32,026 nucleotides of DNA from JAEHCY01 sp964519095 (GTDB taxonomy: Bacteria > Pseudomonadota > Gammaproteobacteria > Chromatiales > Chromatiaceae): assembly GCA_964519095.1 (NCBI GenBank), contig CAZFHV010000011.1:1-32026 (forward strand), read 5' to 3'. Below the pieces are notes generated by a model that saw nothing but the letters and a program-made list of their open reading frames with translations, made no database searches and had not been told where the DNA came from. The translations under genes and the position numbers were made by a program. Position 1 is the first letter of the stretch; each line of letters begins with the position of its first letter. Below, piece by piece: positions 16,084 to 23,214 of the stretch.

Positions 16084-16746
16084 ATGTCTTCACCCCTGAT
16101 CCCGGAAGAGCCCCTCAGCCTGGACACCTTCCTGCGGGGGATCTGGAAGGAGAACCCCGTGTTCGTGACCCTGCTGGGGAATTGCCCCGTGCTGGCGGTC
16201 ACCAACTCGGCCACCAACGCCATCAGCATGGGGCTGGCGACGCTCTTCGTGCTGCTCTGCTCCAACGTGCTGGTGTCGATGCTGCGCAAGTCCATCCCCA
16301 AGCAGGTGCGCATCGCCGCCTACATCGTGCTGATCGCCTCTTTCGTCACCGTGGTGGACTACGCCATCCAGGCCATCAGCCTGGAGGTGTACAACGCCCT
16401 CGGGGCCTTCATCCAGCTCATCGTGGTCAACTGCATCATCCTCGGCCGGGCGGAGGCCTATGCCTCCAAGCAGCCCGTGCTCAACACCGCGGTCAACAGC
16501 ATCGGTACCGGGATCGGCTTCACGATCGCGCTGCTGTGCCTGGGGGTGGTGCGGGAGGTGCTGGGGGCCGGCACCCTGTTCGGGGTCCCGCTGTTCGGGG
16601 AGCGCTTCCAGCCCTGGGTGCTGATGGTGCTGCCGGCGGGGGGCTTCTTCGTGCTGGCCGGGTGGCTGCTATTGATCGAATTCCTCAAGCAGCGCAAGGA
16701 GCGGCGCGCCTTGGTGCAACAGGGGGTCCAGGTCCATGGCCGATGA
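16084..16746 (+). CDS. rnfE: Rnf complex subunit E
   Basis: Integral membrane subunit, 220 residues with six hydrophobic segments, homologous to NqrD. The two half-membrane cysteines that bind the shared [2Fe-2S] centre with RnfA are present: Cys34 in LLGNCPVLAVT and Cys116 in VVNCIILGRAEA. The loop SKQPVLNTAVNSIGTG is a family hallmark. A GAGGG lies about 7 bases before ATG 16084. Its last codons overlap the start of rnfA by 11 bases, which favours coupled synthesis of the two subunits that form the intramembrane iron-sulfur pair. Confidence 0.95.
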   Translation: MSSPLIPEEPLSLDTFLRGIWKENPVFVTLLGNCPVLAVTNSATNAISMGLATLFVLLCSNVLVSMLRKSIPKQVRIAAYIVLIASFVTVVDYAIQAISLEVYNALGAFIQLIVVNCIILGRAEAYASKQPVLNTAVNSIGTGIGFTIALLCLGVVREVLGAGTLFGVPLFGERFQPWVLMVLPAGGFFVLAGWLLLIEFLKQRKERRALVQQGVQVHGR

Positions 16747-17326
16747 GGGTCTGGGTTTCATCTTTCTCAACGCCCTGGTCATCAACAACTTCGTGCTGGC
16801 CATGTTCCTGGGCATCTGCCCCTTCCTGGGGGTGTCGAGCAAGAAGGACACGGCGCTGAACATGGGCATCGCCACCACCTTCGTGATGTGGGTCAGCTCC
16901 CTGTGCGCCTATGCCATCAACTGGGCCCTGGTGAGCCTGGGGATCGAGTTCCTGCGCCTGATCAGCTACATCGCGGTGATCGCCTCCGCCGTGCAGTTGG
17001 TGGAGATGGTGATCAAGAAATACTCACCGGCCCTGTTCCGGGCCCTGGGCATCTACCTGCCCCTGATCACCACCAACTGCGCGGTTCTCGGGATCGCGGT
17101 TTTCCAGACTGCCAAGAACTACAACCTGGTCCAGAGTACCGTCTACAGCCTGGGTGCGGGCGGTGGCTTCACCCTGGCCCTGCTCCTGATGGCGGGTCTA
17201 AGGGAGAAGCTGGCCCTGGCGAGGCTGCCATCGGTGAGCCAGGGGGTCGGCCTGACCCTGATGCTGGCGGGGCTGCTGTCTTTGGTCTTCATGGGCTTCG
17301 CCGGCCTGGGAGGGAGCCATGGTTAA
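16736..17326 (+). CDS. rnfA: Rnf complex subunit A
   Basis: Integral membrane subunit, 196 residues with six hydrophobic segments, homologous to NqrE. It pairs with RnfE in inverted topology and supplies the other two ligands of the membrane [2Fe-2S] centre: Cys28 in LGICPFLGVS and Cys115 in ITTNCAVLG. The N-terminus FIFLNALVINNFVLA is strongly conserved in the family. It starts inside the end of rnfE and overlaps the next small gene by 8 bases, so rnfE, rnfA and the Cys-rich gene form a tightly coupled triplet. RnfA is the last core Rnf gene; order here is B-(nifJ)-C-D-G-E-A. Confidence 0.96.
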   Translation: MADEGLGFIFLNALVINNFVLAMFLGICPFLGVSSKKDTALNMGIATTFVMWVSSLCAYAINWALVSLGIEFLRLISYIAVIASAVQLVEMVIKKYSPALFRALGIYLPLITTNCAVLGIAVFQTAKNYNLVQSTVYSLGAGGGFTLALLLMAGLREKLALARLPSVSQGVGLTLMLAGLLSLVFMGFAGLGGSHG

Positions 17327-17528
17327 GGCCCTGATGGCCGCGGCGTTCATCCTGCTGGTAGTGCTGCTCTGGATCTCGGTGGACCGCACCTACCAGGCCT
17401 TCGCCCGCCAGCACCCCCAGCTCGGGCCCTTCCGTCGACCCCACGGGGATGGCGGCGGCTGCCGCTGTAGCAGCGGGCACTGTGCCACCGACCCAGCGGC
17501 CTCGCCCCCCTCCTCAACTCAACCCTGA
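17319..17528 (+). CDS. Small single-helix membrane protein with a CxCx4C motif; possible Rnf iron-sulfur maturation factor
   Basis: A 69-residue protein. Residues 2-20 form one membrane helix (LMAAAFILLVVLLWIS), followed by a short polar stretch, a Gly-rich turn and the cysteine motif CRCSSGHC (Cys48, Cys50, Cys55), then a Pro/Ser/Thr tail. It overlaps rnfA by 8 bases and lies 21 bases before the reductase gene, so it belongs to the operon. I know no named Rnf subunit of this shape. Its layout - one helix, short linker, compact Cys cluster - is like NqrM, the small protein needed to install the iron centre between NqrD and NqrE, which are the homologues of RnfE and RnfA. That is an analogy of architecture and position, not shown homology. 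A general metal-handling or regulatory peptide is the alternative. Confidence 0.72.
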   Translation: MVKALMAAAFILLVVLLWISVDRTYQAFARQHPQLGPFRRPHGDGGGCRCSSGHCATDPAASPPSSTQP

Positions 17529-17549
17529 TCGACACAGAGACCACCCATC

Positions 17550-18410
17550 ATGAGTGAGAACATCCCCGGCGTGGGGCCGACCCTGGAGGCGGTGATCCAA
17601 GACAGCCAGCGCATCACTCCCCCGGACGCCGATGAGGTGCGCCACATCCGCCTGCAAGTGCGGGATCCGGGGTTCCGCTATCTCGAGGGGCAGAGCATCG
17701 GGGTCCTGGTCCCGGGCCCCCATCCCTTCGGCAATCCCTACCACCTGCGGCGCTACTCCATCGCCAACGCCCGAGACATCCCCCAGGACGAGGGCGTGGA
17801 GCTGGATCTGCTGGTGCGGCGCTGCTTCTACATCGACGAGGTGAGCGGGGAGCGCTATCCCGGCATCGCCTCCCAGCACCTGTGCGACGCCCGCCCCGGT
17901 GACCGCATCCAGATCACCGGGCCCTACGCCAGCCCCTTCAAGATGCCCCAGGATCCCCAGAGCAATCTGCTCATGATCAGCACCGGGACCGGGGTGGCCC
18001 CCTTCCGCGCCTTCCTCCAGTCCATCTACGAGCGTCGCGGTAACTGGGGCGGTCAGGTGCGGCTGTTCTACGGGGCGCGCACCGGGCTGGAGACCCTCTA
18101 CCGCAACGACCGCAAGGCCGACCTCGCCAACTACTACGACGAGAAGACCTTCCGTGCCTTCCAGGCCTTGATCCCGCGCCGCAGTACCGGCGAGGAGACG
18201 GCCCTGGAACGCACCCTCGGCGAGCAGGTGGGGGAGGTCTGGGGATTGCTGCAGCAGCCCGGCACCTACGTGTTCCTCGCCGGTCTGCAGCGGATGATCC
18301 CCATCCTCGACCGCACCCTCGCCCAGGCCGCCGGCTCCGAGGCCGCTTGGCTCGGGCTCAAGGCCCGCCTCCAGGCCGAGGGGCGCTGGTCGGAGCTGCT
18401 CTACGCCTGA
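17550..18410 (+). CDS. Plant-type ferredoxin:NADP(+) reductase family flavoprotein
   Basis: A 286-residue soluble flavoprotein that would pass electrons between ferredoxin and NADP(H). The FAD motif RRYSIAN is at residues 67-73. The segment LVRRCFYIDEVSGERYPG followed by SQHLCDARPGD corresponds to the plant-type reductase signature (KRLVYT...CSNFLCDLKPGD). The pyridine-nucleotide loop GTGVAP is at 146-151, FYGAR follows, and the end GRWSELLYA has the position of the aromatic C-terminus of this family. It is the last gene of the rnf-nifJ operon, 21 bases after the Cys-rich gene, which makes a ferredoxin partner very likely. The start ATG 17550 has only a weak purine stretch. Other FNR-like reductases (for example the BoxA type) share these motifs, so the exact acceptor is inferred from context. 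Confidence 0.85.
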   Translation: MSENIPGVGPTLEAVIQDSQRITPPDADEVRHIRLQVRDPGFRYLEGQSIGVLVPGPHPFGNPYHLRRYSIANARDIPQDEGVELDLLVRRCFYIDEVSGERYPGIASQHLCDARPGDRIQITGPYASPFKMPQDPQSNLLMISTGTGVAPFRAFLQSIYERRGNWGGQVRLFYGARTGLETLYRNDRKADLANYYDEKTFRAFQALIPRRSTGEETALERTLGEQVGEVWGLLQQPGTYVFLAGLQRMIPILDRTLAQAAGSEAAWLGLKARLQAEGRWSELLYA

Positions 18411-18727
18411 GATGCCCTCCAGGGCGACCGCCGGCGGCTGAGGGCTGGGGCGCCCCTCGACTGCCGGCGGGCGGACCGGCATGGGGCGCATCTCGGTTTC
18501 CGCGCCCTCGCCCGGGCGGGCACCGCCCTGGTTCTGATGCAGGCGGCCCTCTACGGGGTCCAACTGGCCTGGTACAGTGCTCGGGATGCCAGGGTAGCGC
18601 GCCTTGACGCCGCCCCCCGCCCGGCATAGCCTGAACCTTCGGTGACGTCCCGGCTGGCACTGACTCCCGGGGCTCGCGTCTAAATTCTATCGACTCGGCG
18701 CAGGCCGCGCTGGAAAGACCCCGGACC
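18411..18727. other. Spacer after the redox operon, with a long hairpin
   Basis: A long imperfect hairpin at 18428-18470 pairs CCGCCGGC with GCCGGCGG and, nearer the loop, GAGGG with CCCTC. It lacks a T-run, but its place 18 bases after the reductase stop suggests 3'-end formation or mRNA protection. Downstream, the reading frame of the reductase stays open to 18627 and encodes a hydrophobic stretch (ALVLMQAALYGVQLAWY) with no good start, so I do not call a gene. Promoter of gspA not identified. Confidence 0.4.
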
Positions 18728-20431
18728 GTGTATCCAGATTACTTTGGGCTCAAGGAACCGAGCTTCTCCATCACCCCCGATCCCCACTACCTCTACCTGA
18801 GCCAGCAGCACCGGGAGGCCTTGGCCCATCTGCTGTACGGGGTCGGGGAGGGCGGTGGCTTCGTGCTGCTCACCGGGGAGGTGGGGACCGGCAAGACCAC
18901 GGTTTGTCGGGCCTTCTTAGAGCAGCTGCCCGAGCACGTGGATGTGGCGCTGATCCTCAACCCGGCCCTCACGGGTCCGGAGCTGTTGCAGACCATCTGC
19001 GAGGAGCTCGGCATCGAGCTGCCGCTGGGCACCGCCTCGCCGAAGGTGCTGATCGACCGGCTGAATGCCTACCTCCTCGAGGCCCATGCCCGAGGCCGGC
19101 GGCCGGTGGTGATGATCGACGAGGCCCAGAACCTCTCCCCGGAGGTCCTGGAGCAGGTGCGGCTCCTGACCAACCTGGAAACCCCCAAGGTCAAGCTGCT
19201 GCAGATCTTTCTGGTGGGACAACCCGAGCTGCGGGATCTGCTGCGGGGGGAGCGGCTGCGCCAGCTCGACCAGCGCATCACCGCCCGTTTCCACATCACC
19301 CCCCTCAGCAGGGCCGAGACCGCCGACTATGTCCGCCACCGCCTGGCCGTGGCGGGGGTGGAGCGACGGCTGTTCACCAACGGGGCCCTGCGGCGGGTCT
19401 TCCAGCTCACCGGGGGGGTGCCGCGGCTCATCAACATCCTCTGCGACCGGGCCTTGCTGGGTGCCTACGCCACGCGCCGACCCCTGGTCAGCGAGCGCAT
19501 CGTCAACCAGGCCTACCGGGAGCTGCGCGGAGAAGGGTTGAGGGGTGCGCAGCGCAGGTGGCCCCGCTCCCTGGCCATGGCGACCCTGGGGGTCCTGATC
19601 GGAGCGGGCCTCGGGTGGCTGGGACACTGGGGGGCGGAGCGTCTCAACCTGCGCCTCACGCCTGCGGTGGTAGCCATCCTGGGTCCCCCGGAGGGGGGCT
19701 CGGTCACGGCGGCGCCGGCCGGCGATGCCAAGGCGGAGCCCGTCCCGGAGGGGGCGGCACCTGCCAGCGCGGTGACCGCAGCCCAGCCGGAGGCGGCGCC
19801 TCAGACGCCAGAACCACCGCCACTCCCAGTCACTGCCCTCATGGCGGACCGCCGCACCATCCTGGCGGGGCTGTTGCGGCTGTGGCGGGTGGAGGTCGCC
19901 GATGGGGTCACGGAGGACCTGTGCGTGCTGGCACATAACGCGGGCTTGCGTTGCCGGGGCGGCCTGGGTGGCTGGCAGGACCTGCGCGACCAGGATCGGC
20001 CGGCGATGATCCGCCTGCGTCATCCCAAGGGCGACGCCCAGTATGCCCTGGTGTCCGGTCTCGATGAGGAGCGGGTCACCCTCACGCTGGGGGACAAGAG
20101 CGCTCGCTACCCCCTTGCGGAGGTGGAGCGCCTCTGGACGGGCGATTACCTGTGGTTGTGGCGTATGCCCCCCGGCAGGCGCATCCTGATCGGACGTAAC
20201 GCCGCACCGGAGGCCGTCCGCTGGCTGCGGCGTACCCTCGCCGAGGCGGGCATCCCCGCCGGCGATGTGCAGCTGGGCACCTACGATACGGGCCTGATCG
20301 GGGCGGTACGCCAGTTTCAGCGGGGGCAGGGGCTAAGCCCCGACGGCAGCGCGGGTCCCGAGACCCTGATCCGGCTGGAGCGGCTCACCGCGCCTCCCGA
20401 GACCCCCCGTTTGAGTGCGTCGCGTCCCTAG
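18728..20431 (+). CDS. gspA: GspA/ExeA-like AAA ATPase with peptidoglycan-binding C-terminus
   Basis: Inner-membrane ATPase that, with GspB, helps place the type II secretion channel through the peptidoglycan. It has 567 residues. The N-terminus YPDYFGLKEPSFSITPDP is the classic ExeA opening. Walker A is GEVGTGKTT (50-58), Walker B RPVVMIDEAQ with Asp131-Glu132, and the sensor/arginine region lies around 170-195. A membrane helix spans about 281-299, followed by an Ala/Pro-rich linker (310-370), a periplasmic domain (about 370-490) and a peptidoglycan-binding repeat at the end (about 500-555, with GLIGAVRQFQRGQGLSPDG). The start is GTG 18728; MYPDYFGL is the expected family start. Four bases separate it from gspB. 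No other secretion genes are in the window; a role in another envelope process is possible. Confidence 0.88.
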   Translation: MYPDYFGLKEPSFSITPDPHYLYLSQQHREALAHLLYGVGEGGGFVLLTGEVGTGKTTVCRAFLEQLPEHVDVALILNPALTGPELLQTICEELGIELPLGTASPKVLIDRLNAYLLEAHARGRRPVVMIDEAQNLSPEVLEQVRLLTNLETPKVKLLQIFLVGQPELRDLLRGERLRQLDQRITARFHITPLSRAETADYVRHRLAVAGVERRLFTNGALRRVFQLTGGVPRLINILCDRALLGAYATRRPLVSERIVNQAYRELRGEGLRGAQRRWPRSLAMATLGVLIGAGLGWLGHWGAERLNLRLTPAVVAILGPPEGGSVTAAPAGDAKAEPVPEGAAPASAVTAAQPEAAPQTPEPPPLPVTALMADRRTILAGLLRLWRVEVADGVTEDLCVLAHNAGLRCRGGLGGWQDLRDQDRPAMIRLRHPKGDAQYALVSGLDEERVTLTLGDKSARYPLAEVERLWTGDYLWLWRMPPGRRILIGRNAAPEAVRWLRRTLAEAGIPAGDVQLGTYDTGLIGAVRQFQRGQGLSPDGSAGPETLIRLERLTAPPETPRLSASRP

Positions 20432-20434
20432 CGC

Positions 20435-21448
20435 ATGTCCTACATCCTCGATGCCCTGAAGAAGTCCCAGGAGGAGCGGGAGCTCGGCCGGGTCCCGACC
20501 CTCGCCTCGGGCCCTTACCTGACCGCCGATCGCCCCTCCAAGGTCAGCCCCTGGAGCATCGCCGCGGTGGTGCTCGCGGCCCTCGCCGTGCTGATCGCCC
20601 TCTATGCGGCCATGGCTCCCCGTCACGGGGACACCCTGGCACCGGCGCCCCCGGGGGCGGCCACCGGTCCCCAGGGGGAGGCCAAGAACCCACCGGGCGC
20701 CGATCCAGCGGCGGCAGCGCCCCACGCCCCGCCTCCCCCTGAGGCTCCAGCGGCGCCCAGGAGCACCGAGCCCCCAGCGCTGGCCAGGGCTGCGGCACCG
20801 GCCGCGCGGCCAGAGGATTCCGCACCCATTCTCGACGAGGCCGCCCTGCGGGAGCAGGTGGAGCGGTTCGAGGCCGAGCAGGGCCCGCCCCAGCGGCAGG
20901 AGCCGCGGGCTCCGCCCAGCGCCTTCGCACCGGGATCCGGTCGGCCACCGTCCGTGCCGGCGGACCTGCGCCGGGACATCCTGGATTTCAAGCAGAAGGC
21001 CCTGCGGGAGGCCGGCAAGAAGGAGCGCCCCTCACCCAAGGTGGCCCAGGGGGCGGTCCCCGAGGTGAGCGAGCGACCGATCGCGCCTCCCCCCCCGGAG
21101 CCTCCCCAGGCGCCACCGGCGGCCGGATCGCCCCCACCCGCGCCTGCCACGGCGGGACCGCCCTCCCCGTCACCCGCGCCGGCCCCGGACCCGGCTACCC
21201 CCGGTCCAGCGGCGGTCCCTCCCCGCAGCGTTGGCTCCCCGGCGGCCACCGAAGGGGGCAGCAAGCTACCCCAGGCGCGCCTGACGGTGCACGTCTATTC
21301 GGAGGAGCCCGCCAAGCGGTTCGTGATCCTCAACTCCCAGCGGGTCCAGGAAGGGGATCAGACGAGCGATGGGTTCCGGGTGGAGGAGATCCGTCCCGAT
21401 GGGGCGATGCTGAGCTTCCAGGGGCAGCGCTTCTTCCGTGCCCGTTGA
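20435..21448 (+). CDS. gspB: GspB/ExeB-like general secretion pathway protein B
   Basis: Partner of GspA, 337 residues. The N-terminal signature MSYILDALKKSQEEREL is diagnostic. One membrane helix lies at about residues 35-56 (IAAVVLAALAVLIALYAA). Then comes a very long low-complexity Pro/Ala/Gly-rich periplasmic stretch (about 60-275) that would span the envelope. The compact C-terminal T2SSB-type domain (from about 285, LTVHVYSEEPAKRFVILNSQ) ends the protein. The linker is longer than in Aeromonas ExeB, but this part varies widely. It starts 4 bases after the gspA stop, so the two are cotranscribed. It converges with the methyltransferase gene across a 38-base gap in which I see no clear terminator. 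Confidence 0.88.
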   Translation: MSYILDALKKSQEERELGRVPTLASGPYLTADRPSKVSPWSIAAVVLAALAVLIALYAAMAPRHGDTLAPAPPGAATGPQGEAKNPPGADPAAAAPHAPPPPEAPAAPRSTEPPALARAAAPAARPEDSAPILDEAALREQVERFEAEQGPPQRQEPRAPPSAFAPGSGRPPSVPADLRRDILDFKQKALREAGKKERPSPKVAQGAVPEVSERPIAPPPPEPPQAPPAAGSPPPAPATAGPPSPSPAPAPDPATPGPAAVPPRSVGSPAATEGGSKLPQARLTVHVYSEEPAKRFVILNSQRVQEGDQTSDGFRVEEIRPDGAMLSFQGQRFFRAR

Positions 21449-21486
21449 TCTCGGTAGGGCGGGGGCGGCCTCTGCCTTGACTGCGG

Positions 21487-22089
21487 CTAAGCGGCGAGGC
21501 GGGTGGTGGCGCTGGCGGTGGCCCGGGTGTAGCGCCACACCACGGCGGGGGGCAGGTTGCGCAGCACCCGACTCACAGGGCGACCCTTGAGTTCGAGACG
21601 ATGCTGGAGCTCGGGGCGAACGGGGGAGCTGAAGCCGTAGGTGAACTGCACGAAGCTCCCCTTGAGGCCCAGGACGCGGAAGCTCTGGGTAACCACCTGG
21701 TGCTGGGCGGCGAAGGGGAGGGAGAGCAGGGGCAGGCTGGAGACCACCACGTCCACCTGCTCGATCCCTACCGCCGCCAGGGCACGGGCCAAACGCCGCG
21801 CATCGGCCTGTAGCACCTGTACCCCCGGCAGCTTGTGTCGCAGCAGGCGGCAGAAAGAGGCATCCCGCTCCAGCAGGATCAACCGGCTCGGATGCACGCC
21901 GCGAGCCAGGAGGGCCTGGGTGACGGCGCCCGTCCCGGGGCCCAGCTCCAGCACCGCTCCCTGGTCGCTGGGGTCGACCTGTGCCGCCAGGGCCTGGGCC
22001 AGCAGCCGTCCGCTCGGCACCACCGCCCCGACAGAGAGGGGGGAGCGAATCCAACTGGAGAGGAAGACGCGAATGTCTTTCGGTGTCAT
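21487..22089 (-). CDS. PmtA-like phospholipid N-methyltransferase family protein
   Basis: A 200-residue S-adenosylmethionine-dependent class I methyltransferase. The N-terminus IRSPLSVGAVVPSGRLLA is the lead-in found in bacterial PmtA-like/rRNA-adenine-dimethylase-related proteins. The SAM-binding motif I VLELGPGTGAVTQALL starts at about residue 47, an acidic residue follows strand 2 (LLERD), and the post-strand-4 motif VVSSLPLLSLPF replaces the usual NPPY-like sequence. Members methylate phosphatidylethanolamine or have unknown substrates. It diverges from a phosphatidylserine synthase gene, and that product feeds phosphatidylethanolamine synthesis, so a lipid role is reasonable but inferred. 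ATG 22089 is chosen because it aligns with the family start; the frame is open further upstream (to 22296) with no better signal. No clear ribosome-binding site is visible. Confidence 0.8.
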   Translation of the reverse strand: MTPKDIRVFLSSWIRSPLSVGAVVPSGRLLAQALAAQVDPSDQGAVLELGPGTGAVTQALLARGVHPSRLILLERDASFCRLLRHKLPGVQVLQADARRLARALAAVGIEQVDVVVSSLPLLSLPFAAQHQVVTQSFRVLGLKGSFVQFTYGFSSPVRPELQHRLELKGRPVSRVLRNLPPAVVWRYTRATASATTRLAA

Positions 22090-22256
22090 GGTCGGCTGAT
22101 CGTTCGCGACGCCATCTCCAGGGGCCCCGTCCCGCTCGCGGGGCACGGGGATTTCTGACCCGATGCGGGGGTTAGCCCGTTCGCAACCGGGGAAATCTAA
22201 TGGAGGACCCTGTCTCTGTCCAGTGCCCGGCGTCGATTGGGGCGTGCCAATGGGGC

Positions 22257-22262
22257 TATACT
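22257..22262 (+). promoter_or_regulatory. Putative -10 element for pssA
   Basis: TATACT matches the -10 consensus at 5 of 6 positions and would start transcription near 22269, 27 bases before the chosen ATG. No good -35 lies at the right distance (a TTGGGG is 14 bases away). It argues against a translation start at 22200. Confidence 0.3.
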
Positions 22263-22295
22263 CTCGCCGGTCTCGACCTTCCCTCCCCCAGCTCA

Positions 22296-23054
22296 ATGGA
22301 AACCAACCCCAGTCCCCCGAGGGGGCGCGGCATCTATCTCCTGCCCAACCTCTTCACCACCGCGGTGCTCTTCTTCGGTTTCTACGCCATCGTGGCCGCC
22401 ATCCAGGGGCGCTTCGAGGCGGCGGTGATCGGCGTGTTCGTCGCCATGATCATGGATGGGCTCGACGGACGGGTGGCGCGCCTCACCAATACCCAGACCG
22501 CCTTCGGCGCGGAGTACGACAGCCTCTCCGACATGGTGGCCTTCGGTCTGGCACCGGCCCTGGTGATGTTCCTCTGGGCCCTGCAGGGGCTGGGTAAGAT
22601 CGGATGGCTGGCCGCCTTCATCTACGCGGCGGGCACCGGCTTGCGCCTCGCTCGCTTCAACACCCAGATCGGGATCGCGGACAAGCGCTATTTCCAGGGT
22701 CTACCGAGCCCCTCGGCCGCGGCGGTCCTCATGGCCAGCGTCTGGGTGGGCATCAGCCACGAGGTGGACCCCAGCGGCATCGGATGGGCGGCGGTGATCC
22801 TGACCCCCCTGGTTGGACTGCTCATGGTCAGCAACTTCCGCTACAGCAGCTTCAAGGAGGCGGATCTGCGGGGCAGGGTGCCTTTCGTGGTGGCGGTGGT
22901 GATGATGCTGGGCTTTGCGATCCTGTTCATCCATCCGCCGCTGGTGCTCTTTCTGTTGTCCCTTGGCTACGCCCTGTCGGGACCCGTCCTGACCCTGGTC
23001 CGCGTCCAGCAGCGTCGCGCCCGCCGCCGACGTGAGCCCGAGGCCCATCCCTGA
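22296..23054 (+). CDS. pssA: CDP-diacylglycerol--serine O-phosphatidyltransferase
   Basis: Joins serine to CDP-diacylglycerol to make phosphatidylserine, the precursor of phosphatidylethanolamine, in the inner membrane. It has 252 residues with about seven or eight hydrophobic segments. The CDP-alcohol phosphotransferase motif is complete: Asp57-Gly58, Ala61-Arg62, Gly71, Asp75 and Asp79, read from DGRVARLTNTQTAFGAEYDS and LSD. IYLLPNLFTT before it and FQGLPSPSAAAVL after it are typical of the membrane-bound (Bacillus-like) PssA class rather than the E. coli peripheral enzyme. ATG 22296 gives the normal N-terminus and follows a likely -10 element; a frame open from 22200 would add 32 residues of no family character. 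It is divergent from the PmtA-like gene. Confidence 0.92.
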   Translation: METNPSPPRGRGIYLLPNLFTTAVLFFGFYAIVAAIQGRFEAAVIGVFVAMIMDGLDGRVARLTNTQTAFGAEYDSLSDMVAFGLAPALVMFLWALQGLGKIGWLAAFIYAAGTGLRLARFNTQIGIADKRYFQGLPSPSAAAVLMASVWVGISHEVDPSGIGWAAVILTPLVGLLMVSNFRYSSFKEADLRGRVPFVVAVVMMLGFAILFIHPPLVLFLLSLGYALSGPVLTLVRVQQRRARRRREPEAHP

Positions 23055-23214
23055 GGGGCGCTTCGACGGATAACCGGCGTTCCATCCTGCGCTCCGAATC
23101 AGGGGGGCTCGCTCCCGGGAGCCGGCCCGTGTGCCCCGGGCTCACTTCGCTTGCGCTGGAGACCCCAAGTCGGCACCATGCGCACCTCCCGTACTGCCCC
23201 CTGGAGCTCGTCCC

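Noticed and set aside
18411..18627. Open hydrophobic frame after the FNR gene as a further operon gene
   Set aside because: No usable start codon except one 30 codons from the end, no ribosome-binding site, and a long hairpin occupies its front.
22200..22295. Earlier ATG for pssA at 22200
   Set aside because: The added 32 residues have no family character, and a likely -10 element lies downstream of that ATG.
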